This document shows positions 43,455-50,635 of a stretch of 64,000 nucleotides of DNA, piece by piece. The notes under the pieces are model-generated. The model was not told where the DNA came from. It ran no database searches and saw only the letters and a list, made by a program, of their open reading frames with translations. The stretch comes from a bacterium 210917-SL.2.15 (GTDB taxonomy: Bacteria > Bacillota > Clostridia > Oscillospirales > Oscillospiraceae): assembly GCA_020555605.1 (NCBI GenBank), contig JAJCJC010000006.1, positions 1 through 64,000 on the forward strand. Direction: 5' to 3'. The translations under genes and the position numbers were made by a program. Each line of letters opens with the position of its first letter. The first letter of the stretch is position 1.

Positions 43455-45464
43455 ATGGCACAAACAACCTGGAAGCGCTCGGCCTGCCCCTATGACTGCC
43501 CCGACGGCTGCGGCCTGCTGGTGGAAACCGACGGAAAATGCGTCTACCGTGTCAAGGGTGACCCCGAGCATCCTGTGACGCGCGGCTTTGTGTGCCGCAA
43601 AATGCAGCATTACGAGCGCACCGTCCACAGCCCCCGGCGCATCCCCACGCCGCTGCGCCGGGTGGGGGAGAAGGGGAAAGGAGAATTCGTCCCCATTTCC
43701 TGGGAGGAAGCTGTGGACGAAATCACCACGCGCTGGAAAGCGCTCATTGCCGCCTACGGCGCCGAGTCCATTCTGCCGTATTCCTATGCCGGCACTGAGC
43801 ATCAGATTCAATACGGCTGCGGCGAGGCCTTTTTCGGCCGTCTGGGGGCCAGCCGGCTGGAGCGCACCATCTGCGCCAAAGCCAAGGACGCAGGATTTGA
43901 ACAGATCATCGGCGCCACACCGGGGCAGAATCCCCGGGACCTGTCCCACTGCGACTACATTATTATCTGGGGCAGCAACGTGACGGCCACCTGGATCCAT
44001 GCCCACTCAGAGATCCTTGCGGCCAAAAAGAAAGGCGCCCATGTGGTATTGATCGATGTATATGCCACCCCCGCCGCATCCCTGGCCGACGAAGTGCTGC
44101 TGGTGCGTCCGGGAACGGACGCCTTTCTGGCCCTGGCTATGGACCGCCTGCTGCAGCAGGAGGCCCGGCTGGACCGCGCGTTTTTGGACCGGCATACTCT
44201 GGGCGCCAAAGAATTTCTCGCCACGCTGGCCCCGTATACTTTGGAGGCAGCCGAGCAGACCACCGCCGTGCCCCGGCAGCAAATCGCCTCTGTGGCGCGG
44301 GGCTTTGCCGCAGCGCATTCTCCGGTGATCCTGTTTGGCGCAGGCATGTCCCGCCACGGCAACGGCGCCATGACCATCCGCTGCGTCACCACCCTGGCAG
44401 CGGTGACGGGAGCGTTCGCCAAGCCCTTTGGCGGCATCATCGGCAACGCCTCCAGCGGCGCGGCGTACCGGAGCGACCTCATCACCCGGCCCGATTTCCA
44501 GCAGCGCCGCGTACGCAGTATCAACATGGGGCAGATCGGTTCGGCCCTGACGGAATTGAACGACCCACCCATCCTGAGCCTGTATGTCTACAGCTCCAAC
44601 CCCGCCTCCATCGCCCCCAACCAAAGTGCCGTGCTCCGGGGCCTCCGGCGGGAAAACCTGTTCACCGTGGTGCATGAGCGTTTCCTCACCGATACCGCCA
44701 AATACGCCGACATTGTGCTCCCAGCAGATACTGCCATGGAGCACGGCGACCTGGCCGCCTCCTACGGCAACCTCTGCATCCAGAAAACCGATCCGGTGAT
44801 CGCGCCTCTGGGCGAGAGCAAATCCAATTTTGAGACTTTCGCCCTGCTGGGCCGGGCCATGGGCTTTACCGAGGACTATTTCCATCAAACCAACGAAGAA
44901 CTGAAAAATGCCGTTTTGGCAGCCCCTACCCCCTGGCGGGACCGCCTGAGTGACGAGGCAAAAGAACAGTTTGCCCAAGGCCGCGCCGTACTGCTGCCCC
45001 AGGACGGCCCCTGCGCCTTTGCGACCAGCAGCGGCAAACTGGAATTCCTGCGCCCGGAGCTGCCCCATCCGCTGCCCTGTTATCTCCCCGACCCCAGTGG
45101 CAGCTATCCGCTGCGCCTGGTGGTAGCTCCTCACCAAGCCACGCTGAACTCCTCTTTTTCCGAGCGTGACGAGCTGGTGAAGGCCCGCGGCCCCATGCGG
45201 CTGGTGATAAACGAAGCCGACGCTGCAGCCCGCGGCATCGCTGACGGCGCAGTGATCGACGTGTGGAACGACCTGGCCCATGTGCACTTCTATGCCGAGG
45301 TACGCAGCAGCGTCGCCCCCGGCGCCGTAGTGGCCGAGGGGGTGTATAGCGCGGAGCAGTCCCTGAACGGCCTGACCGTGAACGCCCTGATGAGCGAAGC
45401 CCTGACCGACGGCGGCCGCGCCGCCACGCTGTGCGGCAACACGGTGGACGCCGCGCCGGTGTGA
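43455..45464 (+). CDS. Second molybdopterin oxidoreductase, single-subunit
   Basis: A 669-residue DMSO-reductase family protein. The N-terminal cluster motif is C11-x3-C15-x3-C19-x27-C47. RTICAKAKDAG (about residues 137-147) places a Cys at the usual metal-ligand position. IIIWGSNVTATWIHAH, VVLIDVYATP and the C-terminal LRLVVAPHQATLNSSF are the cofactor-binding segments. No Tat signal and no Fe-S or membrane partner gene is adjacent. It is only moderately like the enzyme at 34774-36870, so the two probably have different substrates. RBS AGGAGG. Confidence 0.86.
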   Translation: MAQTTWKRSACPYDCPDGCGLLVETDGKCVYRVKGDPEHPVTRGFVCRKMQHYERTVHSPRRIPTPLRRVGEKGKGEFVPISWEEAVDEITTRWKALIAAYGAESILPYSYAGTEHQIQYGCGEAFFGRLGASRLERTICAKAKDAGFEQIIGATPGQNPRDLSHCDYIIIWGSNVTATWIHAHSEILAAKKKGAHVVLIDVYATPAASLADEVLLVRPGTDAFLALAMDRLLQQEARLDRAFLDRHTLGAKEFLATLAPYTLEAAEQTTAVPRQQIASVARGFAAAHSPVILFGAGMSRHGNGAMTIRCVTTLAAVTGAFAKPFGGIIGNASSGAAYRSDLITRPDFQQRRVRSINMGQIGSALTELNDPPILSLYVYSSNPASIAPNQSAVLRGLRRENLFTVVHERFLTDTAKYADIVLPADTAMEHGDLAASYGNLCIQKTDPVIAPLGESKSNFETFALLGRAMGFTEDYFHQTNEELKNAVLAAPTPWRDRLSDEAKEQFAQGRAVLLPQDGPCAFATSSGKLEFLRPELPHPLPCYLPDPSGSYPLRLVVAPHQATLNSSFSERDELVKARGPMRLVINEADAAARGIADGAVIDVWNDLAHVHFYAEVRSSVAPGAVVAEGVYSAEQSLNGLTVNALMSEALTDGGRAATLCGNTVDAAPV

Positions 45465-45501
45465 CAAAAAAGGCGGGATTTCCCGCGCTGTTCACAGTTT
45501 A

Positions 45502-45532
45502 TTGACACATTTCCCGGGAAATACGCTATAAT
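45502..45532 (+). promoter_or_regulatory. Promoter of the PhnD-like lipoprotein gene
   Basis: TTGACA (45502-45507), 19 nt, TATAAT (45527-45532). Both hexamers are perfect although the spacing is long. Confidence 0.6.
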
Positions 45533-45568
45533 AGCCCCAACAAATGCTCCAGAAAGGAACCCGTTTCC

Positions 45569-46654
45569 ATGAAAAAATTTCTTTCCCTCCTGCTGAGCGC
45601 CGCCCTGGCTGCCCTGGCGCTGACAGGCTGCGGCACGCCGCAGGCGGAACCTTCCTCCGCCAACGAAACCGTGCCCATTACCGGCACAGCAACCCATTTG
45701 AACATCCTGCTGCCTTACACCGCCAACTCCGCCGTGGTGGAGCAACACGCGGACGGCTTCATTACCTCCCTGCGCCAGGAGCTGGCCGATCGGGGCTGGG
45801 CCATGGAGGACATCACCCTCAGCGTGGCCTCTACCGCCGCCGCCAGCGGCAAGGCGCTGGACGACAGCACCACAGATCTGGCCATCCTGCCTGCCAGCCA
45901 GTATTTCACCTACAGCGACGACGTGGATCTGCTGATGACCGCCACAAAGCCCGGCGTCAGTGTCAACTCCCTCAACGCCGCCGACTGGAACGGCAGCGCC
46001 GAGCACCCCACCTATACCGATGAGGACTGCCCTTACAGCCGCACCCTGATCTGCGCCACCAACTCCGAAACCGGCCGTGCCCTGGCCCAGTCTGCTAAAA
46101 ACGGCACGCTGACCTGGGAAGAACTGTCCGCGGCCAAATGGATGTATGCCAAAGCCGCATCCTCTTCGGACTTTTTCTACCCCGATCTGTGGCTGCGCGA
46201 GCAGTTCGGGAAAACCCTCAATGATCTGCCGAACCTGCAGGCCATTGACGGCTACGGCGCGCTCGTTTCTGAAGCCTCTGCCGAAGAAGCGGACGTGATC
46301 GTCATCCCTGCGGATCTGCGCATCGACTACGCCGAGGCCTGGCAGCTTTCTACAGATGATATCGACTCCACCGGGAAAATGGGCTTCGGCCACAACGACA
46401 GCATTTTCAACGAAATCCAGGTGCTGGGCGTCACTGCGCCTATCTGGGGCGACGTGATGGTGCTGCGCGCCGACGAGGAACCCTTCGGCGACGCCGATTT
46501 CCAGTCCGCCCTGCTGGGGGCCATGGACGCTCTGGAAAAGGACAGCGATGCCCGCGCCATCTGGGAAAGCTGCGGCTATACCGGCTTCACCGCCTCCGGC
46601 GGCAGCCACTATGACAACATTCGTGACCTGACCGTGTTTGGCGCCGGGGATTGA
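45569..46654 (+). CDS. PhnD-like substrate-binding lipoprotein
   Basis: A 361-residue lipoprotein (lipobox LTGC, C21) of the phosphate/phosphonate-binding PhnD type: LNILLPYTANS, then TDLAILPASQYFTY, YSRTLICATNSE, KAASSSDFFYPDLWLREQFG and ADVIVIPADLRIDY. It captures a small ligand outside the membrane. No ABC permease or ATPase gene is adjacent, so the partner is elsewhere or the protein senses rather than transports. It has its own promoter and a terminator at 46671-46710. Confidence 0.82.
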   Translation: MKKFLSLLLSAALAALALTGCGTPQAEPSSANETVPITGTATHLNILLPYTANSAVVEQHADGFITSLRQELADRGWAMEDITLSVASTAAASGKALDDSTTDLAILPASQYFTYSDDVDLLMTATKPGVSVNSLNAADWNGSAEHPTYTDEDCPYSRTLICATNSETGRALAQSAKNGTLTWEELSAAKWMYAKAASSSDFFYPDLWLREQFGKTLNDLPNLQAIDGYGALVSEASAEEADVIVIPADLRIDYAEAWQLSTDDIDSTGKMGFGHNDSIFNEIQVLGVTAPIWGDVMVLRADEEPFGDADFQSALLGAMDALEKDSDARAIWESCGYTGFTASGGSHYDNIRDLTVFGAGD

Positions 46655-46670
46655 TGGGAGACATACAGAC

Positions 46671-46710
46671 AAAAAACGGGAGTACGGAATCATCCGTACT
46701 CCCGTTTTTT
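46671..46710. terminator. Bidirectional terminator between the PhnD-like gene and hpf
   Basis: An 18-bp stem (AAAAAACGGGAGTACGGA and complement) with an ATCA loop and T6. Confidence 0.9.
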
Positions 46711-46736
46711 ATAATCTGGGTAAATCAGCGCTTCGC

Positions 46737-47297
46737 TCACTCTTCGTCCGCCTCGGCGGCTTCCTCCGCCTCAATCAGGCCGTATCCGCCGTTTTTGCGG
46801 GCGTAGACGATGCACAGGGCATTGTCGCTCTCCCGGCGGAACATGAAGAAGCTGTGGTCGAGCAAATTCATTTGCAGGATCGCCTCCTCAGCGCTCATGG
46901 GCTTGATGGAGAAATGCTTCTCGCGCACGATCTTGAACTCACTCTCCTCGCTGACCTCCGGCTCGGCGGCCAGGGCGGAGGGATCGAAAGCGCCCTGGCG
47001 CAGACGCTTCTCCAGGCGCGTTTTGTTTTTGCGGATCTGGCGGTCGATGTATTCCTGCGCCGCGTCGATGGCGGCGCGCATATTTCCTTCCTTGTTTTCC
47101 TCCTGGGCACGGAAAAGCGTGTTCCCGCCCCGGATGGTCACTTCGACCACGCAGCGGTTGTTTTTCTCCACAGAGAAGGTGACGTTGGCCTCCGCTTCAT
47201 TCTTGAAGTAGCGATCCAGCTTGGAGATTTTTTTCTCCGCGTACTCTTTGACGGAATCGTTCAGGTCAACTTTCTTGCAGGTAAATGTGAACTTCAT
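46737..47297 (-). CDS. hpf: Long-form ribosome hibernation promoting factor
   Basis: Binds 30S subunits and dimerises 70S ribosomes into inactive 100S particles in stationary phase. The 186-residue length shows it is the long form: N-terminal S30AE domain (MKFTFTCKKVDLNDSVKEYAEKKISKLDRYF), a linker, and the C-terminal dimerisation domain (IVREKHFSIKPMSAEEAILQMNLLDHSFFMFRRE). RBS AAAGGAG. It ends in an acidic tail (EAEEAAEADEE). Confidence 0.95.
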   Translation of the reverse strand: MKFTFTCKKVDLNDSVKEYAEKKISKLDRYFKNEAEANVTFSVEKNNRCVVEVTIRGGNTLFRAQEENKEGNMRAAIDAAQEYIDRQIRKNKTRLEKRLRQGAFDPSALAAEPEVSEESEFKIVREKHFSIKPMSAEEAILQMNLLDHSFFMFRRESDNALCIVYARKNGGYGLIEAEEAAEADEE

Positions 47298-47440
47298 ACG
47301 ATTTACTCCTTTCGTCTGCGGCAGCAGGGGACTTGTGCTGGTTGTATTATACCACGCCGCAGCGCGCTTTTCAATGCGCAGTTTTTCTCTTTGGCGGACA
47401 TTTGTCCGCCCGCGCTTCCCTAAAAAGTTCCGCTGCAGCG

Positions 47441-47468
47441 GTCCAGTCGTTGAAAGATCCTGCGTTTC
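47441..47468 (+). promoter_or_regulatory. Module-2 ECF-type promoter of the second sigma gene
   Basis: GTCC (47441-47444), 17 nt, GCGTTTC (47462-47468), about 104 nt before the sigma start. The same layout and -10 core (GCGT-T) occurs before the module's secreted protein (49019-49046). Confidence 0.65.
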
Positions 47469-47571
47469 ATTTTACATCTTCTAAGTATAAAGCTTTTCCC
47501 GCAGGCGTGGACAGCACTGTTGCTTTTCAGTATTTTTATAATGCAACAACTTCAATCCAAGGGGGGAGCAT

Positions 47572-48141
47572 ATGATGTTTTCACTGACAGCATGTCTGGC
47601 ATTTCTGGAAAACGAGAAAGATGAAGAGGCTTTTCTTCTGTACTACGAACGGTATCACCGCCTGGTCCTCTACGAAGCAGAGAAGATCGTTGGTCCTTTG
47701 GCCGCGGAGGATGTGATGCAGAATACGTTCTTGTACATTGCCAAACACTTTTCCACATTCCGCAGCGGGAGCAGCAAGAAAGTTGCGCATCTCGCCGCAC
47801 TTTGCGCCCGGCGCAGGGCTTTGGACTATCTGCGCCGGGAAGCGAAACAAGCCGGCCATCCCGCGGGCGAACCGCCGGACGAAGATACCGACGGAGTTTT
47901 CGCCGACGCGGCGCTGGACACGGAAAGAGTGGTGATGACCGCCGACCGGCTCGAACGTGCCGTGGCCGTCGTGGACAGTTTGCCCGAGATTTACCGTGAC
48001 ACGCTTCGGCTGAAAATGATCGGTTATGGGGACGACGAGATCTGCGACATTCTTCATCTCAACAAAACCACCGTATACAAACGGCTTCAGCGCGCCTATC
48101 GCATGGCGCGGGAAAGGATGGCGAAAGACGATGAAACATAA
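47572..48141 (+). CDS. ECF-type RNA polymerase sigma factor (module 2)
   Basis: A 189-residue paralogue of 17007-17558. Region 2: YYERYHRLVLYEAEKIVG and AAEDVMQNTFLYIAKHF; region 4: LPEIYRDTLRLKMIGYGDDEICDILHLNKTTVYKRLQRAYRMARERM. The recognition end (YKRLQRAYRM) is close to module 1 (YKRVQRGYEM), whereas the segment after region 2.3 differs (ARRRALDYLRRE versus TQSRAINYLNKN). This fits a shared -35 and a different -10. Start ATG 47572 follows AAGGGGGG; an ATG follows directly. Confidence 0.88.
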   Translation: MMFSLTACLAFLENEKDEEAFLLYYERYHRLVLYEAEKIVGPLAAEDVMQNTFLYIAKHFSTFRSGSSKKVAHLAALCARRRALDYLRREAKQAGHPAGEPPDEDTDGVFADAALDTERVVMTADRLERAVAVVDSLPEIYRDTLRLKMIGYGDDEICDILHLNKTTVYKRLQRAYRMARERMAKDDET

Positions 48142-48856
48142 ACCCGAAATGGTATTGCTGCGGGATCTGCTGAAAGCAGCCTGCGAAGAGAGCATGCAGC
48201 GGGAGGTGGACGCCTACCCGACGCCGAAGGAATTGAAAGAAAAGTATCCCGACACATCCGAAGTGACCAGGCGGACGTTCGAGGCGCTGGGGGTCGAACG
48301 CAAGGCGCTGCTGCGCGCGCGCCGCAGATCGCTGCATGTGATCCGCAAGACGCTGGTGGCGGCTGTCATTGTGCTCTCTGTGCTGTTTGCCACACTGATG
48401 ACCAATGCCGAAATGCGGGCTGCAGTGGTCAACACCCTGATCGAGTGGACGGAGAACTTTGTCCGGATTCAATACGAAGTCGGGGGCAAAGGGCCTGCCG
48501 TTCTGCCAGAGGATTACGGGCCGCATTATATTCCAGACGGATTTGTGTATCAGGAGGAACTATCCTATTCGTACAGCAACAGATTGTCTTATACCTACGA
48601 ATCAGCAGATAGATCATCTATGCTAAATATCGAGGTAGGTATTGCACTGGCTACCTCTGGCTACGTAATGGATAACGAGCATATTGACTATGTCCCAGTA
48701 CCATTCAATGATATAACTGCCTATCTTGGTACATTCCGCCAGCATAATGGATACGTACTGCTATGGACAAAAGACAACATTGCGCATCAGATCTATCTGG
48801 AAAGTTCCACTATACCGCTGTCCGAAGTGTACCATATTGCAGAAAACATCTACTAA
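48131..48856 (+). CDS. Membrane anti-sigma factor with DUF4367-like domain (module 2)
   Basis: A 241-residue single-pass membrane protein: cytoplasmic N-terminus (1-75), TM helix (LVAAVIVLSVLFATLMTNA, about 76-96) and an extracytoplasmic domain with YGPHYIPDGFVYQEELSY and SEVYHIAENIY. It aligns along its length with 16301-17017. The start overlaps the sigma stop by 11 nt, the same overlap as module 1. From about 48540 on the DNA is clearly more AT-rich than the first half, suggesting that the sensor domain was exchanged or evolves fast. Terminator at 48904-48945. Confidence 0.85.
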   Translation: MKHKPEMVLLRDLLKAACEESMQREVDAYPTPKELKEKYPDTSEVTRRTFEALGVERKALLRARRRSLHVIRKTLVAAVIVLSVLFATLMTNAEMRAAVVNTLIEWTENFVRIQYEVGGKGPAVLPEDYGPHYIPDGFVYQEELSYSYSNRLSYTYESADRSSMLNIEVGIALATSGYVMDNEHIDYVPVPFNDITAYLGTFRQHNGYVLLWTKDNIAHQIYLESSTIPLSEVYHIAENIY

Positions 48857-48903
48857 TATATCAAATATCATAATAAGTAAAGTATATAGCGGCAAACCCG
48901 TTT

Positions 48904-48945
48904 AAGCTGACACATGGTATATTCCTGCCATGTGTCAGCTTTTTT
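48904..48945 (+). terminator. Terminator after the module-2 anti-sigma gene
   Basis: AAGCTGACACATGG and CCATGTGTCAGCTT around a 10-nt loop, then T residues. Its position matches the module-1 terminator. Confidence 0.92.
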
Positions 48946-49018
48946 CATAAATATTATTTCTTTAAATTGTCATAATTTACAAATCTTTAGAAAACCAAAA
49001 AATTTTTTCTAAAAACTT

Positions 49019-49046
49019 GTCCAGTAATTTTGGCTGGCTGCGTATA
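49019..49046 (+). promoter_or_regulatory. Module-2 ECF-type promoter of the secreted protein
   Basis: GTCC (49019-49022), 17 nt, GCGTATA (49040-49046), preceded by an A/T tract. Confidence 0.7.
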
Positions 49047-49106
49047 GATATTCGGAATGTGTCGCGACACTCCAATATTTGTAGTAAAAGAAAGGATCGA
49101 TTACCC

Positions 49107-49514
49107 ATGTACACAAGAAAACTCGCTGCATCCAAATTGTTCGCCATTGTAATGGCGGCCGCCATGCTGCTGACCGTGACCGTCAGTGCCTTTGCCAGCG
49201 AAATGCAGCCATACTATGACACGGAAATATCAATAAGTGGTAGTGTAGATGTCTCCAACCAGCTTTACACTGTTTCGGTATTGGGCCCCACCGATATCAC
49301 TAAGACGAAGTTTGATGCAACTTTGTACCAGAAGCAACTCATTGGACGCAAGGAAATCAGCACTATGTCAGCCAGTTCTAACAGCTACAAATGTTTTAGT
49401 AGCAAAAGCGCTACAATCGCATCCGGCAAAACTTACATAATTGAGGTTTCCGCTCAAGTATATTACGATGGCGCATGGCATGATGCAGATGCTACAATCA
49501 CCGCAAAAACCTGA
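49107..49514 (+). CDS. 135-aa secreted protein of the sigma module (module 2)
   Basis: Paralogue of 15700-16107 with identical length. The signal peptide is MYTRKLAASKLFAIVMAAA..., cut after AFA. The mature part starts SEMQPYYDTEISISGSVD and contains ATLYQKQLIGRKEIS, identical in both copies. RBS AAAGGA precedes ATG 49107. Like the second half of its anti-sigma gene it is relatively AT-rich. It is the presumed output of module 2; function unknown, possibly a surface or secreted beta-sandwich protein. Confidence 0.8.
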   Translation: MYTRKLAASKLFAIVMAAAMLLTVTVSAFASEMQPYYDTEISISGSVDVSNQLYTVSVLGPTDITKTKFDATLYQKQLIGRKEISTMSASSNSYKCFSSKSATIASGKTYIIEVSAQVYYDGAWHDADATITAKT

Positions 49515-49948
49515 TCAACCGAAGGTAAATCGGTATTTTACGCGGTCAACTGCCAACCAATTCCCCCGCAATGACTCTGCGCAAGCAAACGGAGCCAGAC
49601 AAACCGGGGGCGGGAGCGCCACTCCCGTCCCCACAAGACCATCCATGTACGGTTTTTGAAAGGAGAACCGATCGTCCGCCGGCGGGCGAATGGAGTCCCA
49701 GTACGCGGGGGCGCCCCCTGCAAACGGCACGCCCTGACCGGTTCCCTGCGGTAGCTTCGCTGTCGAACGGAGACTGTTTGGCGCGCGTTCCGCCGCTCTA
49801 ATAGACCGTTTCAAAAAATCGCCGGCATCTCAAGGCATTTCCACCAAAACATTTCGACATTTTTCGACACATTCCACAAGGTGAAATTCATTGCGTCGTT
49901 TGCCGGAGAAAATTGGGATATTCTTCCTTTCGAAAGGAGGGAATCCTA
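49515..49948. other. Gene-free stretch between module 2 and the HTH pair
   Basis: 434 nt without a convincing gene. It contains a GC hairpin (GGGGGCGGGAG...CTCCC, about 49607-49633) and other short inverted repeats that could end module-2 transcription, and an AT-rich right end with repeated TTTCGACA. A minus-strand open frame of 99 codons (49515-49814) has no RBS or recognisable domain and I do not call it. Confidence 0.5.
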
Positions 49949-50185
49949 ATGTCATTTCGGGCACAATTCTCCCGCGATGTGCTTTCTGCCCGCGAGGCCA
50001 GAAAATGGACGCAGCCTTATGTTGCCGATTCGATTTCCATCACACTGCGCCAATACCAGAACATTGAAAGCGGCAGATGCACTCCTCATACCGATACCTT
50101 CCTGAAGTTGGTCTATTTATTTGAACTGGACATCAAACATTACAGGAAAGGATTTGTGATTCATGTACCTCTATCTACTCGTTGA
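49949..50185 (+). CDS. Small XRE-family HTH protein
   Basis: A 78-residue protein consisting of little more than a Cro/C1 helix-turn-helix: SAREARKWTQPYVADSISITLRQYQNIESGRCTPHTDTFLKLVYLF. ATG 49949 lies 9 nt after GAAAGGAGG. Its 3' end overlaps the next gene by 23 nt. Role unknown; it may regulate that partner or nearby genes. Confidence 0.75.
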   Translation: MSFRAQFSRDVLSAREARKWTQPYVADSISITLRQYQNIESGRCTPHTDTFLKLVYLFELDIKHYRKGFVIHVPLSTR

Positions 50186-50390
50186 GGGAGAGTTCGTTTC
50201 GCCCGACACCGGCGTTTATGACTCCTTTGGCCTCCGCGTCGTTCTGGTGCAGGAGGGTCGCGCGGAAGAGCTGCTGCTCGTCCCCGATATCTCCACCGAC
50301 CGCTCGTTTGTTATGCACCTGGCGCAGTTGTTCACAAAACTGCAGCCCGCGCCGCTCCATTTGCGCGACATTCTTCAGGATGCGCTTTAA
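50163..50390 (+). CDS. Small DUF6514-like protein
   Basis: A 75-residue protein: MYLYLLVEGEFVSPDTGVYDSFGLRVVL, an acidic middle, then LAQLFTKLQPAPLHLRDILQDAL. The ending (ILHLRDVxEDxL type) resembles small DUF6514 proteins of Clostridia; this is a tentative match. It overlaps the HTH gene and is translationally coupled. The terminator at 50481-50511 closes the unit. Confidence 0.65.
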   Translation: MYLYLLVEGEFVSPDTGVYDSFGLRVVLVQEGRAEELLLVPDISTDRSFVMHLAQLFTKLQPAPLHLRDILQDAL

Positions 50391-50480
50391 AGCGCCGTCC
50401 CGTCCGCCTCCCGGCGGAAAAAGTGAAAACGCCGCCTGGGTCCGTCCACGGACCTGCGCCGCCGTTAAAACGAAACCTTG

Positions 50481-50511
50481 CCGCCCGCACCCCCCGGTGC
50501 GGGCGGTTTTT
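50481..50511 (+). terminator. Terminator upstream of recJ
   Basis: CCGCCCGCACC/GGTGCGGGCGG with a CCCC loop, then T5. Confidence 0.92.
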
Positions 50512-50535
50512 CCCGCTTTTTGGACGAATTTATTC

Positions 50536-50564
50536 GTGACAGCGGGGCAAAAGGGTAGTATAAT
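50536..50564 (+). promoter_or_regulatory. Promoter of recJ-relA
   Basis: GTGACA (50536-50541), 17 nt, TATAAT (50559-50564). Confidence 0.7.
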
Positions 50565-50635
50565 AAAGTGTCTTGGTATCGTTGCCCGAACAGCGGCAGC
50601 GATACCAAACCCAAACAGGAAAGGAGCGCTCGGCA

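Noticed and set aside
49515..49814. 99-codon minus-strand open frame after module 2
   Set aside because: No RBS, no domain and no signal peptide; could be part of an intergenic repeat.
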